Positions 11,084 to 19,896 of a stretch of DNA of 64,000 nt are shown here, one piece after another. Position numbers and translations under genes: made by a program. Source of the DNA: Zasmidium citrigriseum. Its lineage: Eukaryota; Ascomycota; Dothideomycetes; Mycosphaerellales; Mycosphaerellaceae. The DNA is taken from contig NHNW01000067.1 in assembly GCA_002786025.1 (NCBI GenBank), positions 62,001-126,000 on the forward strand, in the 5' to 3' direction. The notes under the pieces were generated by a model that saw only the letters and a list, made by a program, of their open reading frames with translations, searched no databases and was not told the DNA's origin. Each line of letters begins with the position of its first letter. Positions within the stretch are counted from its first letter, which is position 1.

Positions 11084-12759
11084 ATGTCTGCAGCAAGCTT
11101 CGAGCACCTGTTTCCTAGCACGCTGACGACCCAGGCTCTCCCGCTTCTCATCGTGGTCGTAGTGATCGTTGCACTGCTTGTAAGCCGAAGCCATGGTCTA
11201 CTACACATAAACTCTGATCTTGATGTCTCTTCAGAATGAAGCGTACCGCACAAACTTTCCCCGGATCGACGGGATTCCTCAAGTGCCCAACGCTCACCCC
11301 TTCGTCGGGCACCTCTTGTCTCTTGGAGGCAGGAATGCGGAAAACGATTCGACCGTTTTCTCCTTGTGGGCGGCTCAGCTCAAGAGCAACGTATTTCAGT
11401 GCATACTTGGGAACCAACGAACGGTTGTGGTATCAGATTGGGCTACAATGAAAGCACTTTGGATCTCCCAGAGTCATTCTCTTAGCGATCGTCCCCACCA
11501 GCCTGGCTTCGTTGATAAGCTTGGAATGGACTTGACGGGCTTTCCGATGACGGACCAATTTCGCAAGTGTCGAGCTGCAGGTATGAGAGCACTATCGAAG
11601 GCATGATCATCACTTCTTCTTTCAAGATCCGCAAAGACTGACCGTGCACTCACAGGCTAACTGGCCCAAATACTACCACTTGCTCGAGCCCTCGTCAGAA
11701 CGGTTCATGAGTTGGCTGTTGAAATCGTCAAGTGATGGCCAAGCTGCAATCGATACATACGCCTGGCTCCGACACATCGTTTTTGACCTGACCCTTTCCT
11801 TGACCTATGGCGCACGATTTGGTGAAATGGATGATGACTTCATGCTCACATTCATCAAGTCCATCAACGACATCTCCGCCGTCAGATCGTCCACAAAGAA
11901 CTATCGCCACTTCGTTCCAATCCTACGAATCGCACCGGAGTCGACAAGCAAGACGATTGAGGCTGAGGGTGTCCGGCGTCGGCATCGAGATGTATTGTAC
12001 AATCGATACAAAGCCCGTGTAGCTGCTGGCGAGCGTGTTGATTGCATCGTAGCTGCCCTCGACGAAGACAGACTTACCGAGGAGGAAGTCCACGGCACTT
12101 GTCTCTCGCTGCTTCAGGCGGCTCCTGATACAGTGGCATCAGGCGTCTATCAAACCATCGCTTGGCTCTCTAGCCCGGAAGGACGATCAACTCAAGAAGA
12201 GGCATATGCTGCCATTCTAAAAGCTTACGATGGCGACAAGACAAAAGCCTGGCAGAATGCCTTTCGGGAAGAACAGGTCCCACTCATCAGCTCCTTGAAC
12301 AAAGAGACGCTTCGATTCTTCACCTTTGCTCCCTACGCAACGCCCCGCCGAACAACAGCTGAAGTTGTCCTTCCAGACGGGACTGTCATTCCGAAAGGCA
12401 TCACTCTGATCATGAATTCTCAGCAAATTAATCACGACGAAGCCCACTTCGGGTCTGATGCCTGGACGTACAAGCCTGATCGTTACATTGGCAGCGAAGC
12501 CGGACTGCCACACGTTGCCTTTGGAGCTGGAGTTCGAATCTGCCCTGCCGTGGCGATTAGCAACCGCATCATCTGTGCGCTGCTTACGAGGATGATCTTG
12601 GCATTTGAGATAGAGGGAAGTGAGGTGGATGGCAGAAAGCCGAGTACCCATCCGATCCACTTCTCGGATGTGCATGATCAGCTCGTCGCTCATCCGAAGT
12701 TCTACGATTGTCACTTCAAGGCAAGAGATCCGGTTTGGCTGGCGCAGATGTTGTCGTAA
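11084..12759 (+). CDS. Cytochrome P450, CYP504/CYP619-like
   Basis: Predicted membrane-anchored haem monooxygenase of 524 aa. Model: join(11084..11179, 11235..11580, 11627..12759), introns of 55 and 46 nt. The N-terminus has a hydrophobic anchor (PLLIVVVVIVALL). The family landmarks are FPRIDGIPQVPNAHPFVGHL, the K-helix ExxR (Glu374/Arg377 in KETLR), and the haem loop FGAGVRIC with Cys453. The acid-alcohol I-helix motif is atypical (AAPDTVAS). The LGNQR, LWISQS and SDRP blocks resemble phenylacetate hydroxylases (CYP504) and related CYP619 enzymes, so an aromatic acid substrate is plausible but not proven. The acceptor at 11626 was chosen because it keeps the frame; the later AG at 11655 does not. 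Its neighbours suggest an aromatic-metabolism group. Confidence 0.85.
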
Positions 12760-12847
12760 GGAACCGAATGCAAAGCCGTGTCGGCAAAATCCTCACGATG
12801 TGGGACTCGTTGAGTAGCAATGCAATCGTTTATTATACTTTCAATAA

Positions 12848-14896
12848 TCAAAACTCAGACAAGCCAAAGATAGCTTCAAGGTCCATGTCGTTGGTCTGCG
12901 GATACTGGGCTGAAAAGAGCTCGTCCGTCCCACCCAACCATTCATTGCCAGCCATATCACTCATTATCTGTGACCACTGTGCATAGTTCCCATCTCTGAG
13001 CGCCATGTCATCACTGCGGGGAGCTGAGAATGGAAGATCGTCGTTGAGGTGAGGCACCACGCCCCTCGGATTTGATCTCGGCACCGTGGCAATGTGATCG
13101 ATCACCCGTTGCCTGATGGTCTCAAAAGTGTTACGATATGTCTTGACGGTGGGATCGCGCTCGGCGATAGCGAATAGAACGGCACTGCAGTCGTGAATTC
13201 CGTTGCTCGTAGTCATACCGAATATGTCGTCTGGTGAAAGCCAGATGCAATACACTAATGTTAAGCCTAATGAAGCTGTCAGCAGGAACTCCATCTGGAG
13301 GACTCGTCACAACATATACCAGCCATGAAAACAGTCTGCACGGCCATGGACGAATAACCGACGGCAAGGCTTTGGTGCAGCCGCTTGTATGCGCCGCATA
13401 CCCCAGCGCAGGCTTGGGCGCATTCTTTGAGCAAGCGAAGTTGGAGATGAGGTTTTGTCACCGTAGGGTATAACAGAAGTCGTTGGCATTTGTGGTAGAA
13501 AACGAGCTGTTCACTGTCAGGTCAGCTGGTTTGGAATTAAAGACCATAGTACTTACATAGTAGTCATAGCCATCGAACGGAATTCCTTCGGCGTCTTTGA
13601 AGTCAATCGTGTCCTGAGGTAGAGTATCTTTCCACTGCCTCAAGCGAGCCAAGAAAGTGTCGATCACAGCATCGTCCACGGGTGTGGCCTTATCAACCCG
13701 ATAGAATGTCTGTTGGATCTCTGATTCCATCCTGCGAAGCTCAATGATCTTGACGAAAGAAGTGAGCGTGGTGCTCTTGTCCGCCACTGCAGCCTCTCGG
13801 CGGAGTACTGAATCTCCCTCTGCACTGTCTTCATTGACATCGAGTGGCAGCTCAAGGTCAATGTCTCTATCCGAGATGCCGAACGGTCGTCCCATGGGAA
13901 TTGAAATTTGTCGATCGAAGCAGTAACACGCCCAGAACAGCCGCTTTCGAAGCTCGCTTTGAAGGGTTGGCGATGAGTTTGTCCTTGTTTGACGATGAAG
14001 GCCGTGGTCAATCGCAATGAGCAAAGCAGTCCGACTGTAGGTCCATGCGCCAACGCCAATAGAATCTCGAAGGCAGTATATTGCCATTAGCATAAGCGTT
14101 TGAACTGTTCGTAGATCGTTGTATGCCATGACTTGATCGAGAAATCCGACGGCAGCTTCGTAATCTCTCCTCACGCTGAAGTCCCCGGCTTCACCAAAAG
14201 TCTCCAAGAATCGGCCTGCCGCGGCATACACAAGGTGTAACGTACTCTTCGTGAACGTATTCGTGACCTGATGCCGCTGTAGATGGAGTTCTCGGATCCA
14301 GGGACTGTGCAAAGCGGGAAATCGAGTGGCGACGTGTTTGAGATAGCCAGTGAAAAGTCGATCAGCAATTTCAGCAGGTAAATCAACGAGCTCTATGGAT
14401 CCAACTCGAGTGTTGGTACTTTCGATATTCTAGAGACGACTGTGCGGTAGTTGCGTAGAAAAGTGCTCCTTCGCAAACCGACCCGGATTCAGGAAGCTGA
14501 AGAGTCTTCCCAATGCAATGTGCGAAGAAGCTCCGATGTAACCAGATCCATTGGCATCCAGTGACAGACTTCGAAGTACAGATACCCCTGGATCGACCTC
14601 CTCCTGCGCTTTAAGAGTCGCATTGACTGTGAGAGCCGACTGAGGAGGCGCACTCGGATCCAAGCAAAGCGGACCACCCCCAAGTTCTGCTGCATCAGCA
14701 TCCGTACACGGCTCAGAGCTGACCCAGTGATCGCTGTTCAAGTCTTCAACGCCATGGGTGGTGAGTGAGGTCTCCAGCTCTGCAACACGACGTTCCAGTG
14801 AGTCGATGTAGTGATTTTTGCCAAAGGGCATTGGCTTCTGCGGGACCACATACTCGCATCGAAGGTTGTACAGGCTACACTTGCTGCATGGATGAG
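12848..14896 (-). pseudogene. Degenerate Zn2Cys6/Fungal_trans regulator
   Basis: A fungal-specific transcription factor reads through 12848..13266, 13320..13506, 13557..14418 or beyond, and 14479..14896 (complement), with introns of 53 and 50 nt. The middle homology region is well kept (IYCLRDSIGVGAWTYS, LRKRLFWACYCFDRQIS, MGRPFGISDRDIDLELP). So is the C-terminal YHKCQRLLLYP block. Two defects stand out. An in-frame TAG lies at 14432-14430, avoidable only by a weak 60-nt intron (14419-14478). And only the second half of the zinc cluster is found (CSKCSLYNLRCEY, about 14888-14850): no CxxCRxRKxxC half is visible in any frame upstream to about 15150. I therefore call it a probable pseudogene, although an unrecognised first exon remains possible. 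Confidence 0.6.
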
Positions 14897-15546
14897 CTCA
14901 GGGGGTCGATATCGAGCCGATGGGTACAAGGGAGTCTTCATCTGCGGCTTCCATGCACTTGTCGTGCTTGTGGGGGCTTTTTTGAATGTGAGTGGTGTTC
15001 CAATGGCCGATGGAAGCCCTAAGCTGACCTTGGTTCCAGATACGGTACGGCTGAGTCGATTAAAGAGACCTACAATAGCTCATCCACGGACGGCCCTTTC
15101 AGTTGTGCAGACAACTTGGGAACAGTAGTTTAGATGGTGGCCATGGAATTAGCTGGTGTCAAGATCAATACGGCACGGAAACGCAGCCCTAAGCAGTCTG
15201 ATGTAGTGTCTGGAACGATGTAAAACTCGACCAATTGGAAATGGTCGTGAAAGGATCTACCCTACATCGATGAATTACACTTTGAACTCTCCAGGACGAA
15301 GCTGGGGTGTTGTGGAAATCTTCGGCCAGTGACGGTGCTAGTATCCTGGCAGATGATCCGTCAAACACCCGTTGCTCGTGAAATCTTGTCTCGTTTACGT
15401 TTACACCCAAAAGAGGATACAGCTATACCCTAGCAGTTCGATTAGCACCCTGGTACGAGCAACATGTCGCTAACATAAGAGGTCGATGATTTCTTCTCCC
15501 AGTAGAATCGAACAGCGAAATCATCCAACGAACAAATCTAGACGAG
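14897..15546. promoter_or_regulatory. Intergenic region upstream of the decarboxylase
   Basis: No supported gene. It separates the decayed regulator (minus) from the phenolic acid decarboxylase (plus), so it holds the decarboxylase promoter. I searched it for the missing zinc-cluster exon and did not find one. Confidence 0.4.
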
Positions 15547-16285
15547 ATGGCTCTCCAAAACCTCCTCGTATCGTAACTCGACTGCTTGTCTACATATCCC
15601 AGAACTAACACTTTCCATCGACAGGGAAAACGCATCAAGTATCACTACGACACGGGGGTGGAAAATTGGAGCTACGAGACTTTCTATCAATCCGAGGTAT
15701 TCATTTCGACTGCATGATCCAAAAATGATCGTGGCTCTAACAATTCAGAACCGGATGGTTTACCGAGTGTGTAGCGGACCGCTGGCTGGGCGTGTCAACT
15801 ATGTCCAAGCTTGGTACCACAAAGTACGACTACATCGAAGAGGGGACAGCTAAGCGTTCTCAACTCACTCAATTCAGATTGGCCCCAACATGTACATGGT
15901 ATCGACATTGGAAGGTACAGAACTCCGTCGTGCTTTTTGAAGGATGTTCTCACGCTCAACTTGCAGAGACCGGCACAATCATCCACAAAGTCGTCGACTT
16001 TGATCGGATGAAGATATTTGCAACGGGTGCATTCTCCAAGGGTCATTGGGTAAGAAAGCCCATCTCTCACGCTCATTATCGTGGCGCTTACATAGCCTCG
16101 ACCAGGAACATCCAGAACTTTGTCAGGGCGACAAGCGAACTCATCTGGAGCAATGGCGAGAAGTGGCCAAGATTGGAACACAGCTCGATAGGCACGTTCG
16201 TTGCGCAGAAGGGATCATTGATTCAGTGGAAGAAGGTCCTGGCCCAGACCTGCCTGAGATTGATTTGGAGTGGCCGACATTGTGA
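15547..16285 (+). CDS. Phenolic acid decarboxylase (PAD family)
   Basis: Predicted 155-aa lipocalin-fold, cofactor-free decarboxylase acting on hydroxycinnamic acids (p-coumaric or ferulic acid to vinylphenols). The gene is six small exons: join(15547..15567, 15625..15696, 15749..15823, 15878..15914, 15967..16049, 16106..16285). All five introns are 52-57 nt with GT..AG and frame is kept throughout. The product starts MALQNLLGKRIKYHYDTG. It keeps the family's aromatic/Arg signature (IKYHYDTG, then ENRMVYRVCSGPLAGR), a TLEETGTII strand, and an EHPELCQGD block matching the HEHPE region of bacterial PADs. Length fits the family (about 160-175 aa). The C-terminal half is more divergent than bacterial PADs, so the exact substrate is uncertain. 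A plant-phenolic detoxification role fits the neighbouring oxygenases. Confidence 0.82.
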
Positions 16286-16956
16286 AAGGCAAGCATGGCC
16301 AAGGATCTCTGAGAAGGAGAGCGTTACTGGTTCGTTACTCGGAAATCTCATATCCCTGTAATGTCATTAACATCGAAGCTGGATCGGCTTTAAGATCGTA
16401 CTCGTCAACTAACTCGTGCATTCTTGACGCAAGCTGCCTGTACTTGTGCAAACGTCCGGTCTCGAGTTCATGATCTTTTATCAGCCATGAACATACATAA
16501 CAGACTCTGGTAAGTCTACTCTCGAATAAGGGACGGACGTCACTGCAGCAAAGCAAGCGACTATTCACTTACACGGCCCGTGCGTCGCGCTAGCGTTGAA
16601 GAAACGAAAAGCCGTGTCAGGCGTCTCATGAACTCCAAACCCAGAAGCTGATACTCGAAGCGCTTCGAACAGCATTCGCATCTTCCCAAGCAGAAGCGAA
16701 ATCCCGCCCTCTCCGACCCTATCGTACCACCGCCTTTGAGCCGACAAAGCCACCGGAGGAACAAAGACTTATTCATCGACAAGCGCCTCGACCTCAATCC
16801 TCGAGTCACTCCTCTCTGCTGTAAGTTCCGCCTCGCTTTCTTATTGACTGCGCATCGCATCTGACCACAGCGACAGAAGCAGATCTCGCCAGCCTTCCGA
16901 ATCAGTTCTCGAGTCCGCCTGCTCTCTTCTTTCCTGTCAACGGCATTCTAGTCAAG
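16286..16956. other. Intergenic, no gene seen
   Basis: Contains the decarboxylase 3' flank and the promoter and 5' UTR of the F-box-like gene. Short ORFs here show no family features. Confidence 0.5.
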
Positions 16957-17730
16957 ATGGCGGCCACTCCCACCACCACCACCGAGCCCTGCTACCTCCT
17001 CGAGCTCCCAGCAGAGCTGCGAAACTCGATCTATGAGATCGTCCTCGAGGGCGAGAAGCGAGATCTCCAAGGCGACAACCTGAAAACCATCCACCTTTCC
17101 GACCACTCCCGCCTCGACCTCTCCAGCATCTACGACGCCAAAATCCCCTCGCTCTGCCAATTGAACCAAGAGATCTCTCAAGAGACCATTCCAATGCTCG
17201 GCATGATGTACGAAGACTACGTGCCAGGATTTCGTCTCAACGGCTTCAGCCACGAGTTCTCTGACTTCCAGGAATGGCTCGAGTGCCCGGGTTCGAAGAT
17301 TGTACCTCACCTCCGATGTTTCGTGATGGAAGTCCTGCGGACTCGGATTGTGTTCTTTTTGGAAGGCTCAGAGGAGGATTACGACAGCATCATCGACAAC
17401 GGGGAGGTCAACGAGGGCAGCGCGGAGTTCGAGGGGCTCGGCGTTTCCATTCTGCGGTTCCGTGGTACTATCGTGGATGAGTATGTCCCAGCTAAGGCCG
17501 AGGCTGCGGCTGAGAACATCCTCGAAGAGCTTGAAGATCTGATTCGGCATTCTGGGAAGCGACGCTTGACGACTGAGCAATTGAAGTCGTTGGCGAAGTT
17601 CTGCTATGAGGAGCTGAAGAGGGAGGAAGACGAAGACTGGACAGAATACGATTTCGAGTGGAAGTGGGAGGAGACTTTGAATGGAGAAGGTGACGACGAA
17701 ATCGAGGAGACTGATGATTTGGATCAGTGA
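16957..17730 (+). CDS. F-box-like (2EXR-type) hypothetical protein
   Basis: Single-exon protein of 257 aa. Residues 13-29 (LLELPAELRNSIYEIVL) are the F-box-like helix seen in large families of small Dothideomycete proteins. The middle is moderately hydrophobic and the last 40 residues are strongly acidic (GEGDDEIEETDDLDQ). F-box proteins bind Skp1 in ubiquitin ligases, but most of these short relatives have no known function. The start is the first ATG after a pyrimidine-rich leader. A relative with the same N-terminal motif lies at 28771-29514. Confidence 0.8.
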   Translation: MAATPTTTTEPCYLLELPAELRNSIYEIVLEGEKRDLQGDNLKTIHLSDHSRLDLSSIYDAKIPSLCQLNQEISQETIPMLGMMYEDYVPGFRLNGFSHEFSDFQEWLECPGSKIVPHLRCFVMEVLRTRIVFFLEGSEEDYDSIIDNGEVNEGSAEFEGLGVSILRFRGTIVDEYVPAKAEAAAENILEELEDLIRHSGKRRLTTEQLKSLAKFCYEELKREEDEDWTEYDFEWKWEETLNGEGDDEIEETDDLDQ

Positions 17731-18057
17731 GGAAGTGGTGAAGAATATCTTGTCTTTGGCAGAGCACGAGCGATTGCAGTATGAAACTGAGAGACCAACT
17801 CTTTAAAGCTTAATCTCAAAACTCTCACTGTCCTCCCCGACGTTGAGAACAAGCAAGTGTCGACTGAACATAGCATCTCTCGCTGGGAAGGACAATGAGA
17901 TTTAGGAGACTCTTGGTGGTAAAAGGTTTCGTTCTTTACTCATGTGCGAAGAGGCCGCACTGACTGACCTGCCAGATTGCATCAGTCATGTCTCCTTGCG
18001 CAAGATACTCAAGGCGACCCTGCGTATTGCCCTCCTCATTCCCCGTCAAGATCCATC
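17731..18057. other. Convergent intergenic region, no gene seen
   Basis: Lies between the 3' ends of the F-box-like gene (plus) and a C2H2 gene (minus). It should hold both transcript ends. Confidence 0.5.
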
Positions 18058-19749
18058 TCATGCCTTCAACAATCCCACCTTCTTCCCCGTAACTCTCTCA
18101 ATCTGTCCCTCGACCATTCCCACGATGAACTTCAACGCCTCCTTTCCCCCACCACAAGCCCCCGTCTCAATATGCTGGGCAAAGCCGCTCAGCGTCTTGA
18201 AACCCTTCTCGCCGCGATGACCCTTCTGGGCAAAAGCCTCCAAGCCTTTTGGACAGTGGAATAGTTCCGGGGTATGGGCTGGGGAGTCGAGGTGCTGGAG
18301 GAGACGGTTCTTCTTGGGAAATGTGCGGTCGCAGGAGGGCAGCGGGCAGGGCCAGGCTTTGAGGTCGAAGTCGTAGGCGATGGTCGCGGCGGTAGCTTCG
18401 GTGATGGAGGTAGAAGGTGGTGGTGGGGCAGCAGTCTTCTTGTCGTTGAGGAAGAACCACTCGTCGATGGCGATGCCACCGTTGGTGGATGTCGAGCCGC
18501 GGCGGCTGATTGTTGGAGTGTAAATCGGAACACCTTTGGTAGTACTATCAGAGAAGACGCTGGCAGTATCGACAAGTTCCTCAACAACTCCAGTGGCTGT
18601 GCTGATGGACGGCGTGCGAAACGGTACTCCGGTAGCGGTACGGCTTGAAGTAATGGAGGCGGTGTCGTCGTCGCCTTCGATTTCCTCAATAGTACCGGAC
18701 TCACTGCGAGCACTGCGACTCTCGCTGGCATTGCTTGTAGCAGCTGGTGTGAAGACGAGCCCTGAACGGCGGCTGGAGATCGTCAAAGCGTTCATGTCAG
18801 AGATAAGATCAGCTGGAGAAGGCAGAGACCCCGCAGCACTCGCCGTTGACAAGACACTTGCAGCATTCGCAGCATGCGTAATGAGGTGGCTGGTATCATG
18901 CATGTGGACGATAGCATTCAGCCTGAGCCGATTCATCCCACTCTTGCACTTGCCACTCTCAAGGTGGAAGAGCAGAGCAGATGGCGATGTGAAGACGCCT
19001 TTGCAGTTGTCGGACATGGGGCAACGGATCTCACTCAGTGGTTTGTGTACGACGGATTCTTTGTGCTGTCGGAATGCCTTAAGGTTCTTGAAGTCCTTCT
19101 TACACTCCTCGCACCGCAAGTTATTTTCCTCGGCGGCGATGGCAGCGGCCTGAGCAGCAGCCTCACTTTGAGCCTTCTCGGCTCGGTCGAGAGCGGCGAG
19201 GGCTTTTGCAGCATGGCCGGGGCTCTTGAGGTGATCATCGAGAGCGATGTGCGTGCCGAAAGTCCGATCGCACTCGAGGCACTGGAAGCCGGTAACATGT
19301 GCATCGTTGCGCTTGTGATCTCGAAGACCGGCCGCCGAAAAGAACACCGTGTCGTGCTCGTCGCAATAGCAATGTCCTGCTGCTTTCTGGTGGCCATCTC
19401 TCTGCTCAGGGCTGGAGTATGACTGCTGGCAAGTCGGGCAGGACCAGGTGGAATGCTTCCTCTTTACATGACGCTCGAGGCGGCGGGCATCTTGAAGCTT
19501 GACCTGACAAGTCGGGCAGACGTGCGAGTTCGAGGCGGAGGCTGCTGGCGGCGTGGTGACGCTGGCGGGAGGAGCATGAGTATTCTCTTGGCTCTCATGA
19601 CCAGTATCGCGGATATGGTCGTCGAGGCACTTCTGTTCCCGGAAAAAGCGACCGCAGTCGCACTGCAAAGCATGGCCCTGGTCCTGGACATGCTTCGAAA
19701 GCTGCTCCAGTCCGCCGAACTTGGCGCCGCAGGGACACTGGAAAGACAT
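18058..19749 (-). CDS. Multi C2H2 zinc-finger protein
   Basis: Single-exon protein of 563 aa if it starts at 19749 (MSFQCPCGAKFGG). The frame extends to 19896, but the first zinc ligands follow this Met directly. The N-terminal half (to about residue 270) has about eight C2H2-like fingers, some in the CxC/CxCG form (CQCDCGRFF-type, CYCDEHDTVFFS), others with the classic CxxC..HxxxxH layout. A Ser/Thr-rich, probably disordered stretch with repeated TGVPxxTPxxS segments follows, then a last finger (CPLPSCDRTFPKKNRLLQH) and a conserved C-terminal tail. A nucleic-acid-binding role is likely; the target is unknown. It is a tandem relative of the next gene upstream (19897-22107), which shares the CYCxxHD finger. 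Confidence 0.8.
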   Translation of the reverse strand: MSFQCPCGAKFGGLEQLSKHVQDQGHALQCDCGRFFREQKCLDDHIRDTGHESQENTHAPPASVTTPPAASASNSHVCPTCQVKLQDARRLERHVKRKHSTWSCPTCQQSYSSPEQRDGHQKAAGHCYCDEHDTVFFSAAGLRDHKRNDAHVTGFQCLECDRTFGTHIALDDHLKSPGHAAKALAALDRAEKAQSEAAAQAAAIAAEENNLRCEECKKDFKNLKAFRQHKESVVHKPLSEIRCPMSDNCKGVFTSPSALLFHLESGKCKSGMNRLRLNAIVHMHDTSHLITHAANAASVLSTASAAGSLPSPADLISDMNALTISSRRSGLVFTPAATSNASESRSARSESGTIEEIEGDDDTASITSSRTATGVPFRTPSISTATGVVEELVDTASVFSDSTTKGVPIYTPTISRRGSTSTNGGIAIDEWFFLNDKKTAAPPPPSTSITEATAATIAYDFDLKAWPCPLPSCDRTFPKKNRLLQHLDSPAHTPELFHCPKGLEAFAQKGHRGEKGFKTLSGFAQHIETGACGGGKEALKFIVGMVEGQIERVTGKKVGLLKA

Positions 19750-19896
19750 GGTCGCCAATGTACTTTGCGGGCTGTCTGGATGCTGTGTCGCAAGCAGCGA
19801 AGTTGACTGTCGAAATTCGTGCGTCGTCATGTGTGCGGCGCCAACTGGAAAATTCGACGCCATTCCCAACTTGGAAGTTGCAGCTGGCTTCAACAT

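Noticed and set aside
11644..11655. Acceptor AG at 11655 for P450 intron 2
   Set aside because: Joining to it breaks the frame; the AG ending at 11626 restores it and keeps a natural P450 sequence.
15792..16361. 189-codon plus-strand ORF
   Set aside because: It reads through the introns of the phenolic acid decarboxylase; the spliced model explains the conserved residues and this frame does not.
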